From CAWFFV01 sp963814985 (GTDB lineage: Bacteria; Chloroflexota; Ktedonobacteria; Ktedonobacterales; Ktedonobacteraceae): 64,000 nucleotides of DNA. The notes below the pieces were generated by a model, which had not been told where the DNA came from, did no database searches, and saw nothing but the letters and a program-made list of their open reading frames with translations. How positions within the stretch are numbered: position 1 is the first letter of the stretch; the number at the start of each line of letters is the position of its first letter. The stretch spans positions 191,758 to 255,757 of the forward strand of contig CAWFFV010000002.1 in assembly GCA_963814985.1 (NCBI GenBank), read 5' to 3'. This document shows, piece by piece, positions 8,824 to 18,683 of this stretch. The position numbers and the translations under genes were made by a program.

Positions 8824-10061
8824 CTGAAGAAATTTTTAGTTACAAATTGGGTCGTACGGTGGAACAAGGTGAGACGGTTGTGGTGGAGGTGGATCGTGTG
8901 ATGAGCCACGATACCACGACACCTCTGGCAATTCAGGCTTTTCGTAAGTTGACTCAGCAGAATGATGGACGTGTCTTTGATGCACGCCGCTCACATATCG
9001 TCTTTGATCATATTGTGCCAGCAGCAACTATAGCAGCGGCGACGTTGCAACGTGATATCCGTTCTTTTGCCCAGGAGCAGGATATTACGATTTTGCAGGA
9101 GGGTATTTGCCATCAGGTGATGCCCGAACGCGGTTATGTTGTCCCAGGTTCGATCATTGTGGGAGCCGATAGCCATACCTGCACATATGGCGCTCTTGGG
9201 GCATTTGCCACCGGTATGGGTTCGACAGATATTGGGGTTGCCTATGCAACCGGGCGCACCTGGTTTCGTGTACCCCCAACGATCAATATTCGCCTGACGG
9301 GTACATTGCCTTTCGGTGTCTATGCCAAAGATGTCACCCTGGAGATGGTACGCAGGATTGGGGTCGATGGCGCTAATTATCGTGCCATCGAGTATACTGG
9401 TGATCTTGTGGAACGCTTTTCTGTAAGTGAGCGCTTTACGTTCTGCAATATGGCGATTGAGATGGGTGGCAAAGCTGGACTTGTGGCTCCAGATGCCATT
9501 ACCAGAGAATGGCTACATGGACGAACCGAGCAGGATTACCCGATGCTTGCGCCACGCAATCCCCACTATGAACAAGTGGTCGAGATTGATGCTTCCAATC
9601 TCCAACCCTTGATTGCCTGTCCCCCTGATGTAAATAATGTCTTTCCCGTTGGGCAGGTTGAGAATGTGAAGATTGATCAGGTTTTTCTCGGCACCTGTAC
9701 CAATGGACGCCTGGATGATCTGGCCATTGCAGCAGAAATTTTGCGTGGTAAGACGATCAGTCCGCAAATCCGCATGGTCGTTGTTCCTGCCTCCCGTACG
9801 ATTTATCTGGAAGCGATGCGCCTGGGCTATGTGGAAATTTTTATGCAAGCTGGTGCTTCAGTAGGAACGCCGGGGTGTGGTCCCTGCATTGGAAGACATC
9901 TAGGTGTACTGGCTCCTGGCGAACGTGCACTGACGACGATGAACCGCAATTTTACGGGACGCATGGGTGATCCGAGCGCTGAAATTTATCTTGGCAGCCC
10001 CGCCACTGTGGCGGCTACCGCACTGACCGGACATATCACTGATCCACGTGAATTCTTGTAA
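8811..10061 (+). CDS. lysT: Homoaconitase large subunit (LeuC family)
   Basis: This 416-residue [4Fe-4S] hydro-lyase subunit isomerises homocitrate to homoisocitrate together with LysU. Cluster-ligating cysteines lie in LGTCTNGRLDD and GTPGCGPCIGRH, and GADSHTCTYGALG forms the substrate loop. It is the short (about 420-residue) LeuC subtype found in archaea and AAA-pathway bacteria. The start at ATG 8811 (MGTLTEEIF) is chosen because GAAAGGA lies about eight bases upstream; upstream in-frame codons lack a site. It overlaps the lysS 3' end by 13 nt. Confidence 0.9.
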   Translation: MGTLTEEIFSYKLGRTVEQGETVVVEVDRVMSHDTTTPLAIQAFRKLTQQNDGRVFDARRSHIVFDHIVPAATIAAATLQRDIRSFAQEQDITILQEGICHQVMPERGYVVPGSIIVGADSHTCTYGALGAFATGMGSTDIGVAYATGRTWFRVPPTINIRLTGTLPFGVYAKDVTLEMVRRIGVDGANYRAIEYTGDLVERFSVSERFTFCNMAIEMGGKAGLVAPDAITREWLHGRTEQDYPMLAPRNPHYEQVVEIDASNLQPLIACPPDVNNVFPVGQVENVKIDQVFLGTCTNGRLDDLAIAAEILRGKTISPQIRMVVVPASRTIYLEAMRLGYVEIFMQAGASVGTPGCGPCIGRHLGVLAPGERALTTMNRNFTGRMGDPSAEIYLGSPATVAATALTGHITDPREFL

Positions 10062-10092
10062 GACAAAGCCTGGTGAGACGAAAGGAACAACT

Positions 10093-10584
10093 ATGATGGG
10101 CCGTATATGGATGCTTGGCGATAATATAAATACTGATGTTATTATCCCCGGACGCTACAACGTGACGACCGACCGCGCACAACTGGCACGCCACTGCCTC
10201 TGTGAAGTGCTACCAGAATTTGCGCAACAGGTTCAGGCAGGCGATGTAATTATGGCAGGTCACAATTTTGGCTGTGGTTCTTCCCGCGAACATGCTCCAG
10301 CAGCTATTGTAGGCTGTGGTGTACAGGTTGTCATCGCTCGCAGTTTTGCACGTATCTTTTACCGTAATGCTGTCAATATTGGCTTGCCCGTGCTTGTCTG
10401 TGAGGAGGCGGTCTTAGCCAGTGAAGACGGGCAACAGATCGCTGTAGACCTGGAAACCGGCGTAATTCGTAATCTGACCACCGGACAAACATTCCAGTCC
10501 GAACCGCTCAATCCCTTTGTAGCACGTATTGTGGCGGCTGGCGGAATCATCGAATATATCCGCCAGGAGGGAACTCTGCGATGA
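10093..10584 (+). CDS. lysU: Homoaconitase small subunit (LeuD family)
   Basis: This 163-residue swivel-domain partner of LysT opens with RIWMLGDNINTDVIIPGRY. It carries the conserved NFGCGSSREHAPAAI near residues 58-72, the substrate-recognition part of aconitase-type enzymes. ATG 10093 follows AAAGGA; an earlier in-frame ATG at 10048 overlaps lysT and has no ribosome-binding site. The stop TGA overlaps ATG 10581 of the next gene (ATGA). Confidence 0.9.
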   Translation: MMGRIWMLGDNINTDVIIPGRYNVTTDRAQLARHCLCEVLPEFAQQVQAGDVIMAGHNFGCGSSREHAPAAIVGCGVQVVIARSFARIFYRNAVNIGLPVLVCEEAVLASEDGQQIAVDLETGVIRNLTTGQTFQSEPLNPFVARIVAAGGIIEYIRQEGTLR

Positions 10585-11672
10585 TTCGGTAAACTTGTCC
10601 AATCATCGCCGACGGTTTGTGTGATTGCAGGAGACGATGCGGCTCCTGAAGTGATGCGTCCCACCGTAGAAGTTCTACACCTGTTAGCGCCAGACATACA
10701 ATTTGTCGAGGCTCCCTGTGGTCGCGAGGCGCAGGAACGCTATGGTGAGACATTTCCCGCTCAGACGCGGGCGGCTATCGATGGGGCACATTGTACGCTT
10801 TTGGAGCCAGCGGGGGACCAAGCCGACCGATCTTATGGTATTTACGCTGGGGGAAAGAGACATACGTAAATATACGCCCGGTACGCTGGTGTCCCGGCTA
10901 CCGTAGCCCGATGCTCAACCCTGAACGCATCGATTATGTGATTGTACGTGATAATCTGGAAGGGATGTACCCACCACGTGAGGGTGATATCTCGGAGTTA
11001 TCGTCACTCTCTAGTAGTAGTTCATGGTGGCAAGCTCCTCCAGTAGGCGTAGAGGGAGCCTACGCCGTGCGCATCGCTACAGACACGCAAATGCGCCGAG
11101 TTGCGATTGCCGCCTGTGAGTTGGCTTTACGTCGTCAGGCCGCAGGCTATCCCGGTTGTGTGACCCTGGGTGCCAAGTACTCGATCTTGCCACGTACGGA
11201 TGGTCGCTTACGCACGCTGGTACAGGCAGCCGTTCGAGAATACTCTAGCCTGACATACCAGGAATTTTTGATTGATGATCTGGCACGACGCATGGTCGCA
11301 GCCCCGGAAACGCTAGATGTAGTAGTTCTCAACAATGAACATGGAGATATTCTAGCTGACGTTGCCAGTGGGAGTATTGGTGGTCTGGGCCTCTCTCCCA
11401 GCGCCTGCTACGGTGAAGACTATGTCTATTTCGAGCCTGTCCACGGCTCTGCACCTGATCTCGCAGGTAAAGGCGTTATCAATCCTACGGCGATGCTATT
11501 GTCGGGTGCGATGTTGCTTGAACATTTTGGCTATACGAAACAATCCCATCATCTGGAGACTGCCATAGAGCGAGTCTATCGGGAGGGTACAACTCTGACG
11601 GTTGACCAGGGTGGTCAGGCGAGTACAACGGAGTTTGTGAATGCTGTGAAAGGGCAGTTGGCATTGCTTTGA
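10581..11672 (+). pseudogene. lysB: Homoisocitrate dehydrogenase-like (isocitrate/isopropylmalate dehydrogenase family), two frameshifts
   Basis: The last operon gene should oxidatively decarboxylate homoisocitrate to 2-oxoadipate. ATG 10581 has AGGAGG upstream but reads M-I-R-stop. Removing one base near 10590 joins it to the frame continuing VCVIAGDDAAPEVMRP. A second break near 10798-10801 (one T missing in a T-run) joins DGAHCTLF to GASGGPSRPILW. Family features are YRSPMLNPERIDYVIVRDNL, EGMYPPREGD, NNEHGDILADVASG, GGLGLSPSACYG and VHGSAPDLAGKGVINP. The usual TKANV segment reads GAKYS, so the protein is divergent. Everything else in the operon is intact, so both breaks may be sequencing errors. 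Substrate is inferred from context. Confidence 0.75.
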
Positions 11673-11680
11673 TAGTATTT

Positions 11681-11724
11681 TGACGAGAGGAGATATTCGT
11701 TGTCCCGAATATCTCCTCTCGTCA
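11681..11724. terminator. 19-bp hairpin ending the lysine operon
   Basis: Perfect arms at 11681-11699 and 11706-11724 enclose a 6-nt loop. It lies nine bases after lysB and 36 bases from the end of the convergent TPR gene. There is no strong T-run, but it probably ends transcription in both directions. Confidence 0.7.
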
Positions 11725-11760
11725 GGGAAATACGTCTTGGGAATGCTCTTACAAATTTAT

Positions 11761-13898
11761 TCATAGCGGTAAGGCTCCTCGCATATCCAAGGACCGTTTC
11801 TCCGCAAGAGGGTTCGTAGGGGGTACCATTTGAGAAACTGCTTTAAATACGACTAAAGCCTCTTCATAGCGATGAAGCTTTTCAAGGACATTTGCCTTCA
11901 GAAGATAAGCTTCTTTACGCATTGGATCAAAACAAATTATTTGTTCACAGGCTACAAGAGCTTCTTTGTAGTATTTGCGGTCATATAAACCTTTTCCCTT
12001 ATCAAAAATTTGTTCCATAGAGAATGTAGTAAGTTTGCTATCAAGCTTAGTTGCCTGTCTATAAGCGTTATGAGCCTCTTGGTAGCGACCAAGCTCATAA
12101 AGAGATTTTCCTCGACCAAGATAAGCCTGAGCATTCTCTGGATCAAAGCAAATTGCATCCTCATAGGCAGCCAGGGCTTTATCATAATATCTCTTATGAT
12201 TAAGATTATCTCCTTTATCCAGAAGATCTTTTGTAAAGTTCTCATATGTCCGAGTATTACCAGAGCCAAGATGAATCGCTTGTTTATACGCTTTGCCTGC
12301 TTCTTCATAGCGTCCAAGTTCATAAAGGATCTTACCGTAACTAGCATAGGCATCACCACTCCTTGGATAAAATATAATAGCTTGCTTATAGACGCCACAA
12401 GCCTCTTCATAGAGTCCAAGTTTGTAAAGATTTTTGCCTTTATCTAAGAGGGCATCTCTCTGATCCACATAAAATCGACCACTACTGATGTCAAGGTCCA
12501 TAGCTCGTATATAGGCCTTACGAGCTTCTTCATAGCGTCCAAGTTCACAAAAAACTTGACCTTGTTTGAGATAAATGCCGGAGTCATTCGGGGAAAAAAC
12601 AATAGCTTGTTCAAGAGCAACGAGGGCTTCTTGGTAGTTTCCAAGCTCATAAAGATGCATTCCCTGATTAGTGCGTTCAGTAGCTTGACTTATACATACT
12701 TGAATATTGCTGGGATCAAATTGAAGTGCTTGTTTGTAAACGACACGAGCTTTTTCATATAATCCTTGTTCACAAAGAGTTTGTATCTTGTCGGTAAGAA
12801 TTTTTCCTTGGCACAGATAAGTCTGGGCGCTGCTGAAATCATGTTGAACTGCTTGTCTATAGGCAGTTCCAGACTCTTCATACCGTCCAAGTCTATAAAG
12901 AGATTTTCCGATGCCTATATGAGCTTGAACATTGTCAGGATCAAACTTAACTGCATCCTGATAAGCTATGTATGCCTCATCATAGTTTCCGCCTTTACAA
13001 AGGCAATTCCCTTTATCAGTGAGAATTGTTTGCAATTCCCTGTAACTTTTAACATGGCCAGGATCAAGCTGAAGCCCTTGTCGATACATGATTCCCGCTT
13101 CTGAATAGCGTCCTCGTTCATAAAGTATTTCTGCCATAACTATGTATAATTGACCATTGCTGGCATCAAAAAGAAGAGCTCGCCGATAAATCATTTCTGC
13201 TTTATCATACTGCTTTTTATCGAAGAAATCTCTCATTTCTTTGACAAAAAGCAGTAATATGTTGTTATAAGTTTCCAGATTAGCAGCATCAAGCTGAATG
13301 GCCTTTCTATAAGCATGGCCTGACTTTTCATAGCGTTCTTGTTCATAAAGTGCATTTCCCATTTCAGCATAGCCATAGGCATTGTCAGGATCAAACAAGA
13401 TTACATGCTCATAGAGAGTAATATCCTTTTTTCCATATATAGATATAAATATATCAGTGTTAGGTACCCTTGTCATATTAGCTTTTGCTCTGTCAACAAG
13501 AACCTTTGTTTTATCAACATAGGCTTGGACATGACTACTATCAAGTTGGATGGCTTGCCTGTAAGCAGTCCCAGACTCTTCATAACGTCCAATGTCGTAA
13601 GAATCTGGCCCAGATCGACGCAGATTTTAGCTGTTTGTGGATTAAGGTGAAGCGCACGTTGAAGTGCATTCACAGCTTCTTCAAGCCGCTTAAGTTTCGC
13701 AAGTGCAAGACCTCTGCCATGGTAAGCCCTTGAGAAACTACTATCAAATTGAATAGCTTGTTCACAGGCAACAAGTGCCTGTTTATAACGCCTGTTATTA
13801 TAATGATGTATACCTTCACTGAGCCATTGTTCCTTGGTTTTTTGTGACGTGTTGGCTTTATTATAAGCGAGGCCAGTATAATTATTGCTCTCTACCAT
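11761..13898 (-). CDS. Large TPR-repeat protein, one frameshift
   Basis: About 710 residues built almost wholly from tandem 34-residue tetratricopeptide repeats of the pattern LYELGRYEEAxxAYxQAIxFDPxNxxAY. This makes a helical scaffold for protein interactions; no catalytic domain is visible. The start ATG 13898 follows GGGAG. The frame breaks near 13597-13600, where one T is missing: restoring it gives LGQILYDIGRYEESGTAYRQAIQLD, a perfect repeat. The gene is visibly richer in A and T than its neighbours, and its internal repeats are similar enough to suggest recent expansion. No signal peptide or membrane segment is seen. It converges on the lysine operon. Its partner is unknown. Confidence 0.75.
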
Positions 13899-14169
13899 AT
13901 CTATGTTCTCCCAACATTCGCATTTTTTTAACTAAGCAACTGTATGGCTTCTTCGCCCCAATGCCCAAGCAGCAGATCGATCTTATCTATGCAAGAAATA
14001 GATTCACATTGCGAAAGTCATACTGAAAACATATCAGTAAAATCATAAATTCCGCTCAAAGGAACTTTATTCGATATATTTCTATACACGTATGTCTTCT
14101 TCACTACAAACATTATTATACTACATATAAATCATAACAGATGTAAGAGAAAAAATTATCCGATCTGTC
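13899..14169. other. A/T-rich intergenic region, no gene seen
   Basis: This region separates the TPR gene start from the decayed HAD fragment and the phosphotransferase gene end. It is rich in A and T and probably holds the TPR gene promoter on the minus strand. No convincing -35/-10 pair, RNA or open frame was recognised. Confidence 0.4.
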
Positions 14170-14253
14170 AGTGCGAAGCTCCAGAGGCCATACCGTGTAC
14201 AGATAGTATCTACCACACCAGGGAAATCTGCCCAGACTCAACTAATGATAGAG
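14170..14253 (-). pseudogene. Remnant of a HAD-hydrolase gene (partial copy of 15245-15976)
   Basis: Bases 14207-14253 match 15607-15653 in 39 of 47 positions, and weaker similarity continues leftwards. Read on the minus strand, the fragment gives SIIS-stop-VWADFPGVVDTI, against SIISQVRADFPGVVDAI in the intact neighbour. An internal stop and loss of the rest show that it is dead. It forms the last codons and stop of the phosphotransferase gene, so HAD sequence flanks that gene on both sides. Confidence 0.6.
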
Positions 14254-15176
14254 TTTTTCAAACGCTTGTGCGATGAACAATTTGTGCCTTTCTTGCATGG
14301 TTCTTTCTGTGGCATCGTCTAGACCCCATTGAGCAATTTGAGCAACCCGTCGCAAAGCAACACAGAGATCCCAATACGGGAGGTATGTGAAATCGATGGT
14401 TGTCATGGATTGATACTGGTAAGTGAAACTTAGCATTGCATCGATTCCGAATGCCCACAGGATCTCAAGTCGACTATTGGCAACATCAGCGAGGGGATCT
14501 CCTAACACAGCATCCTCCCAGTCGATGACAGCAACAAGCTGTCCATCCTTCCATAAGATATTGTCCGGCCAAAAATCACCATGGAGCAACACCGATGTAT
14601 TCCGCTGAGGGATAGGCCAGACAGCTTCCAAAGCATCCCGAACATGCCCTTCGTCTAATAATTCATCAACCTTTGTCGGCCGTTCTCTCAACTTTTCGGC
14701 ATAAATTTCTTTCGATTTTCGGCAGAAAATACACATCCAGATTCGAGCCTATTTGGTGAAATCCTGGATAGATGCGTGGCAAACTGAACGATGAGATCGG
14801 ATAAATTCGACGGAGCGAATTCCGGCTTTCCCTCAATATATTTAAGAACGACGTAGGATGTGGGGAAAATCTCGCCGGATTGATCGAGGTGATACGGCGT
14901 CGGTGTAGCGAATCCGATGGGATGCAAGAGTTGCAAGAGCTTGAATTCGTTTGCTGCTATCTGCGGGTTGCGTTTGAGGCTCATATCACTATGCTGACGG
15001 ACAACCATTTTTTTCGTTTGGCCAGAAGAAAGCTCAATCTCAAGCGCCGTCACCTGCGCAGAGACCCCTCCTTTCAACTCCCATGTGCAAAGCAGCTTGC
15101 TTTGCGGATCAATCTTTTGAACCACTTGTTCAAATTTCTTATCTTCTTTCATCTTTTGTTCCGGCGTAAATTCCAT
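14242..15176 (-). CDS. Aminoglycoside-phosphotransferase-family kinase, one frameshift
   Basis: A small-molecule kinase of the APH/choline-kinase fold, about 310 residues. The catalytic loop VLLHGDFWPDNILW has the HxDxxxxN pattern and is followed by the metal-binding VAVIDWEDAVLGDPLADVA. The N-terminal lobe shows KMVVRQHSD (nucleotide lysine or arginine region) and ANEFKLLQLLHPIGFATP. The frame breaks near 14705-14720 in an A-rich run: one missing base joins FSAENRK to EIYAEKLRERPTK. The substrate is unknown; these enzymes phosphorylate antibiotics, sugars or homoserine. Resistance is not implied. Its 3' end lies in HAD-derived sequence, and the intact HAD gene lies just upstream in the same direction, so the two may form an operon. 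Confidence 0.75.
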
Positions 15177-15244
15177 CGTTCTTTACTCTTTTCGCTGCTA
15201 ACAGCAATTTCGGCAACGGTGTATGCTTGATAGTGACAAGAGTA

Positions 15245-15976
15245 TCAGCCCAATTGATGAATGATCCCTGGCAATTCAGCCAGACTTCCAATACGTAGTG
15301 TTGCCTTTGTTTCAGGGTATGGTGTGTTGCTGACAAGCACCGTTTGTGCCCCAACCTGGGTAGCCCAGTCGATTGCGCTGGGAGTATCGTCAACTACCAA
15401 AGCGTTTGCAGGTATGGCACCGATATCAGCAAAGAGACGTTCATAGTACGCTGGTCCATCTTTGAAAGTTTCAATCAAGTCTGGACCGTAGAGCCGACCA
15501 AAATAGTTGCGCACACCCATCCCGTCAAGGTGGCCTGCCAGCTCATTCGAAGGCTCACCAGAGGCCGTATGCAATGTGTAACCCTGACTATGCAATGTAC
15601 GGATGGCATCTACCACACCAGGGAAATCTGCACGAACCTGGCTAATGATAGAGGCTATGGCACGATGAGCAAGTTCAAAGCACTCCTCTTCAGACGGTAT
15701 AGCAATACCTACAAGCTCACACATGCCGCCTAACCAATCGATCTGGTAGGTGCGATCAAAGCTGGCATAATCAGAAGCTGCCTGCACCCGCCTGCGCCAG
15801 TTATCAGGATCAAATATGTGAGTAGCCACAATACGGTTAGCTTCGCTCCATGCCTCAGATGTTCCACCAAGTAGCGGCACGAAGAACTCGCCAACCAGAC
15901 GTTGCCACTGAGGGGCGCGTTTGCGGTTATCATTCATGACTCCACCGTCATCGAGGAATACCATGAGTTGCGACAC
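15245..15976 (-). CDS. HAD-superfamily hydrolase
   Basis: This 243-residue haloacid-dehalogenase-like phosphatase has motif I at the N-terminus (VFLDDGGVMND, the first Asp being the nucleophile). Motif II Thr/Ser lies in LHTASGEPSNELAGHL, and motifs III/IV in FKDGPAYYERLF and ALVVDDTPSAIDWATQVGAQTVLV. GTG 15976 is chosen because GGAGGAG ends seven bases upstream; ATG 15964 (MVFLDDGG) is a possible internal alternative. The role is probably dephosphorylation of a small metabolite. A fragment of a second copy lies at 14170-14253, beyond the phosphotransferase gene. Confidence 0.85.
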   Translation of the reverse strand: MSQLMVFLDDGGVMNDNRKRAPQWQRLVGEFFVPLLGGTSEAWSEANRIVATHIFDPDNWRRRVQAASDYASFDRTYQIDWLGGMCELVGIAIPSEEECFELAHRAIASIISQVRADFPGVVDAIRTLHSQGYTLHTASGEPSNELAGHLDGMGVRNYFGRLYGPDLIETFKDGPAYYERLFADIGAIPANALVVDDTPSAIDWATQVGAQTVLVSNTPYPETKATLRIGSLAELPGIIHQLG

Positions 15977-16228
15977 AACTGTTCTCCTCCTTGTACATGT
16001 TAAGCACATCATGCAATTGCCAATATATTTCCAAAAGGATAGCATAGGAAGAGGTTATTGTCGATATGAAGTGCCCGCCGTTTCCTCTCATCTAACACCT
16101 ACTTGACATGTATTGCTCACTCATTTACCATGAATAACATCTATTATCTGGTTTGAACATTGATAAATATATCCTCTTCTCAGATATCTACGTTAACTAA
16201 TTTATTTTTCCAAAGGAGAAATGTAGCT

Positions 16229-17879
16229 ATGGCAGATCGTGTTGGACAGCAGTTAGGAAACTATCGGCTCATCCGCCTTCTGGGGCATGGTGGCTTTGCC
16301 GAGGTCTACCTTGGCGAACATATCTATCTGAAGAGTCAGGCCGCTATTAAAGTGCTCTATACACAATTGACAAAGGAGGACCTTGACCGCTTCCTCACTG
16401 AAGGCCGGACGTTAGTTCAGCTGGTTCATCCTCATATTGTGCGTATATTAGAATTCGGCCTGGAAGGTGAGACGCCTTTTCTGGTTATGGACTATGCTCC
16501 TAATGGCTCATTACGTCAACTTCACCCCAAAGGATCGGTACTCCCACTGACCACTATCGTTGACTATGTTAAGCAGGTTGCTGATGCCTTGCAGTATGCT
16601 CATAATGAAAAGGTCATTCATCGGGATGTCAAACCTGAGAATATGCTGGTCGGGCGCAATAATCGCATCTTGCTGAGTGACTTCGGTACGGCTACCGTAG
16701 CCCACAGTTCACTCTATCAAGGAGAGCAGGATTTTGCGGGTACTATTGCATATATGGCACCGGAGCAGATCCGGACCCATCCTCGTCCTGCAAGCGATCA
16801 GTATGCATTGGGCATTGTTGTGTACGAATGGTTGAGTGGAGATCGCCCATTCCATGGGTCAATTACAGAGATTGCCATCAAGCATACCTCTGCACTCCGC
16901 CACGCCTGCGAGAAATTTTGCCCAGTCTCTCACCTGCGATTGAGCAAGTGGTGCTGACAGCATTGGAGAAAGACCCACATAAGCGTTTTGCTACGGTGAA
17001 AGCCTTTGCAGTTGCTTTAGAGCAAGCAGCTGAGTTGTCTTCTCCACCAAATCTGCCTGCATGGGGCGCATTACCCGGCGAGTCAGCGATCATCACAGTG
17101 ATTACACCCGCTCGTCAAGACCCCCCACAGGCCAACAGTATCACGTTTCCAGATCAACCCTTGCCGCTTGGCGCAATGAGCATACCACCAGTGCAATCAG
17201 CACCAATGGTTCTTCCAGCTACTTCAGGAGAAGGAGTTGCTCCACCTGGAAATTCTATATCTTACAGAACGGCCTGCGCACCCTCGCAGCAGCAGATTTC
17301 CTCACCTGGTCATCACAGTATCATCATTTTACTATTACTGGGCTTAACCAGTATGGGATTGGCATTGCTCCATACCCCCTCGACAACTCCTCGTTCTACG
17401 GCTCATGCTGCTCATACGCCGACCACTGCCCATACTTCTCCTACTGAAACCCCTACGCCAACTCCTACTTCTATTATCACTCCCACATCAACTCCCATCA
17501 CCACTCCTACACCCACCACGCCTGTAGGGACCTATCCCAATATAGCTGGCAACGCGAATGGCCCCATTCACAATACTCCAGCAAATATGAATGCAACAAT
17601 GTCTCTTACAATTCAACAAAATCAAGGTAGCATTACGGGACAATTTACAGTGGCGCTTCCGTTGCTAGGGAGTGGTCCCTTTACAGGAAGTATTAACCCT
17701 GGTGGCAATATCCAATTTATTGTCCAGAGTGGTAGTACGGACTCAATCCTCTGCTTTTTCAGGGAATGGTTCAGTCTAATAAGAGCATGAGCGGAACGTA
17801 TTGTAGTGTGAACCAGAATAACCAATGCGATCCCAACGCTGGCGGGTCTGGAATCTGGAACGTGACTCCAACAAGTTAG
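16229..17879 (+). pseudogene. Membrane Ser/Thr protein kinase with secreted C-terminal domain, two frameshifts
   Basis: A PknB-type receptor kinase. The cytoplasmic kinase domain starts at once: GHGGFAEVYLG (P-loop), AAIKVLY (Lys), HRDVKPENML (catalytic), SDFGTA (metal) and APEQ. After about residue 300 comes a Pro/Thr/Ser linker, one membrane helix (IIILLLLGLTSMGLALL), a TPTPTS-rich stalk and a small extracellular beta domain (SLTIQQNQGSITGQFTVAL onward). ATG 16229 has AAAGGAGAA eight bases upstream. Break 1 near 16893 (one base missing) joins KHTSA to PPRLREILPSL. Break 2 near 17752 joins TDSIL to LFQGMVQSNKSMSGTYC and extends the protein to the TAG at 17877-17879. The extracellular part presumably senses a ligand. 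Confidence 0.75.
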
Positions 17880-18021
17880 AAGTAAGTTCAGATCACATTC
17901 CAAGTTGGAGACATCTTCCATCCTCATGCTATTATTATTAAGCATGGCAAGAAAGCCATTAATAAGTTGTCTCTAGAAAGACGTTTTATTGCGTCTAGTG
18001 GGTACGAATGTGAGGAAAGGC

Positions 18022-18606
18022 ATGAGTCGAATTATTGTAAAAAGTGAGCGTGTGGTTGATGCCAGACCCGAAAAGGTCTATGAGGTTCTGACCGATTACC
18101 AGGGAAAGCGGCCACAAATGTTGACGCCGAACTTTCTTGATTATACAGTTGAACAAGGTGGGCATGGTAATGGTACGATCATTCGCTATCGTCTCCGTGC
18201 TGCCAGACGGGAGCGCCCTTATCATATTCATGTCGACGAATCCGTAAAGGGGAAGATCATCACAGAGCGAGATACTAACTCGTCACTGGTAACAACCTGG
18301 GCGCTTTCTCCCCTTAAGGATGGCGAGCAAACAAAGGTGCAAATTGTTAGCGAGTGGGAAGGTCGTGGTGGCACAAAGGGCTTCATGGAGCGAGCGTTTG
18401 CTCCTCTGGGGTTAAGTCGTATTTATGGTCGTATGCTCTCCCGTCTGGCACCACTGGTGGAATCACCCGAGAAAGAAAGGACTCTTGAGAAAAGGGAGAG
18501 CAATATTACAGCCAACCGGGGATTGTTCCTCCTGCTTGTTGGTATTGTAGTGGCTCTGGCCTCCGGCTTTGTACTGATACAAAGGCTGCAAAATAGTCCG
18601 GCATAG
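18022..18606 (+). CDS. SRPBCC (START/polyketide-cyclase-like) protein with C-terminal membrane anchor
   Basis: A 194-residue protein. Residues 1-145 resemble the SRPBCC lipid-binding fold (IIVKSERVVDARPEKVYEVLTDYQGKRP at the start, TTWALSPLKDGEQTKVQIVSEW in the middle). Residues 168-190 form a membrane helix (LFLLLVGIVVALASGFVLI). It probably binds a hydrophobic ligand at the membrane; no enzyme activity can be assigned. ATG 18022 is used because GAGGAAAGG precedes it; an in-frame upstream ATG at 17989 has no ribosome-binding site. It is transcribed towards ilvD with a shared hairpin between them. Confidence 0.7.
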   Translation: MSRIIVKSERVVDARPEKVYEVLTDYQGKRPQMLTPNFLDYTVEQGGHGNGTIIRYRLRAARRERPYHIHVDESVKGKIITERDTNSSLVTTWALSPLKDGEQTKVQIVSEWEGRGGTKGFMERAFAPLGLSRIYGRMLSRLAPLVESPEKERTLEKRESNITANRGLFLLLVGIVVALASGFVLIQRLQNSPA

Positions 18607-18623
18607 GCATTTAAAACTGTGGG

Positions 18624-18664
18624 CACATTGGCTCTGTGACTATATGAAGTCCAGAGCCAATGTG
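18624..18664. terminator. Bidirectional hairpin between the SRPBCC gene and ilvD
   Basis: Thirteen-bp perfect arms (18624-18636 and 18652-18664) with a 15-nt loop lie between two convergent genes. No long T-run follows. Confidence 0.6.
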
Positions 18665-18683
18665 TGATTGTGACACCTGCAAC

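Noticed and set aside
14242..15176. Calling the phosphotransferase an antibiotic-resistance gene
   Set aside because: Only the general fold is supported; substrate-defining features of known aminoglycoside enzymes were not recognised.
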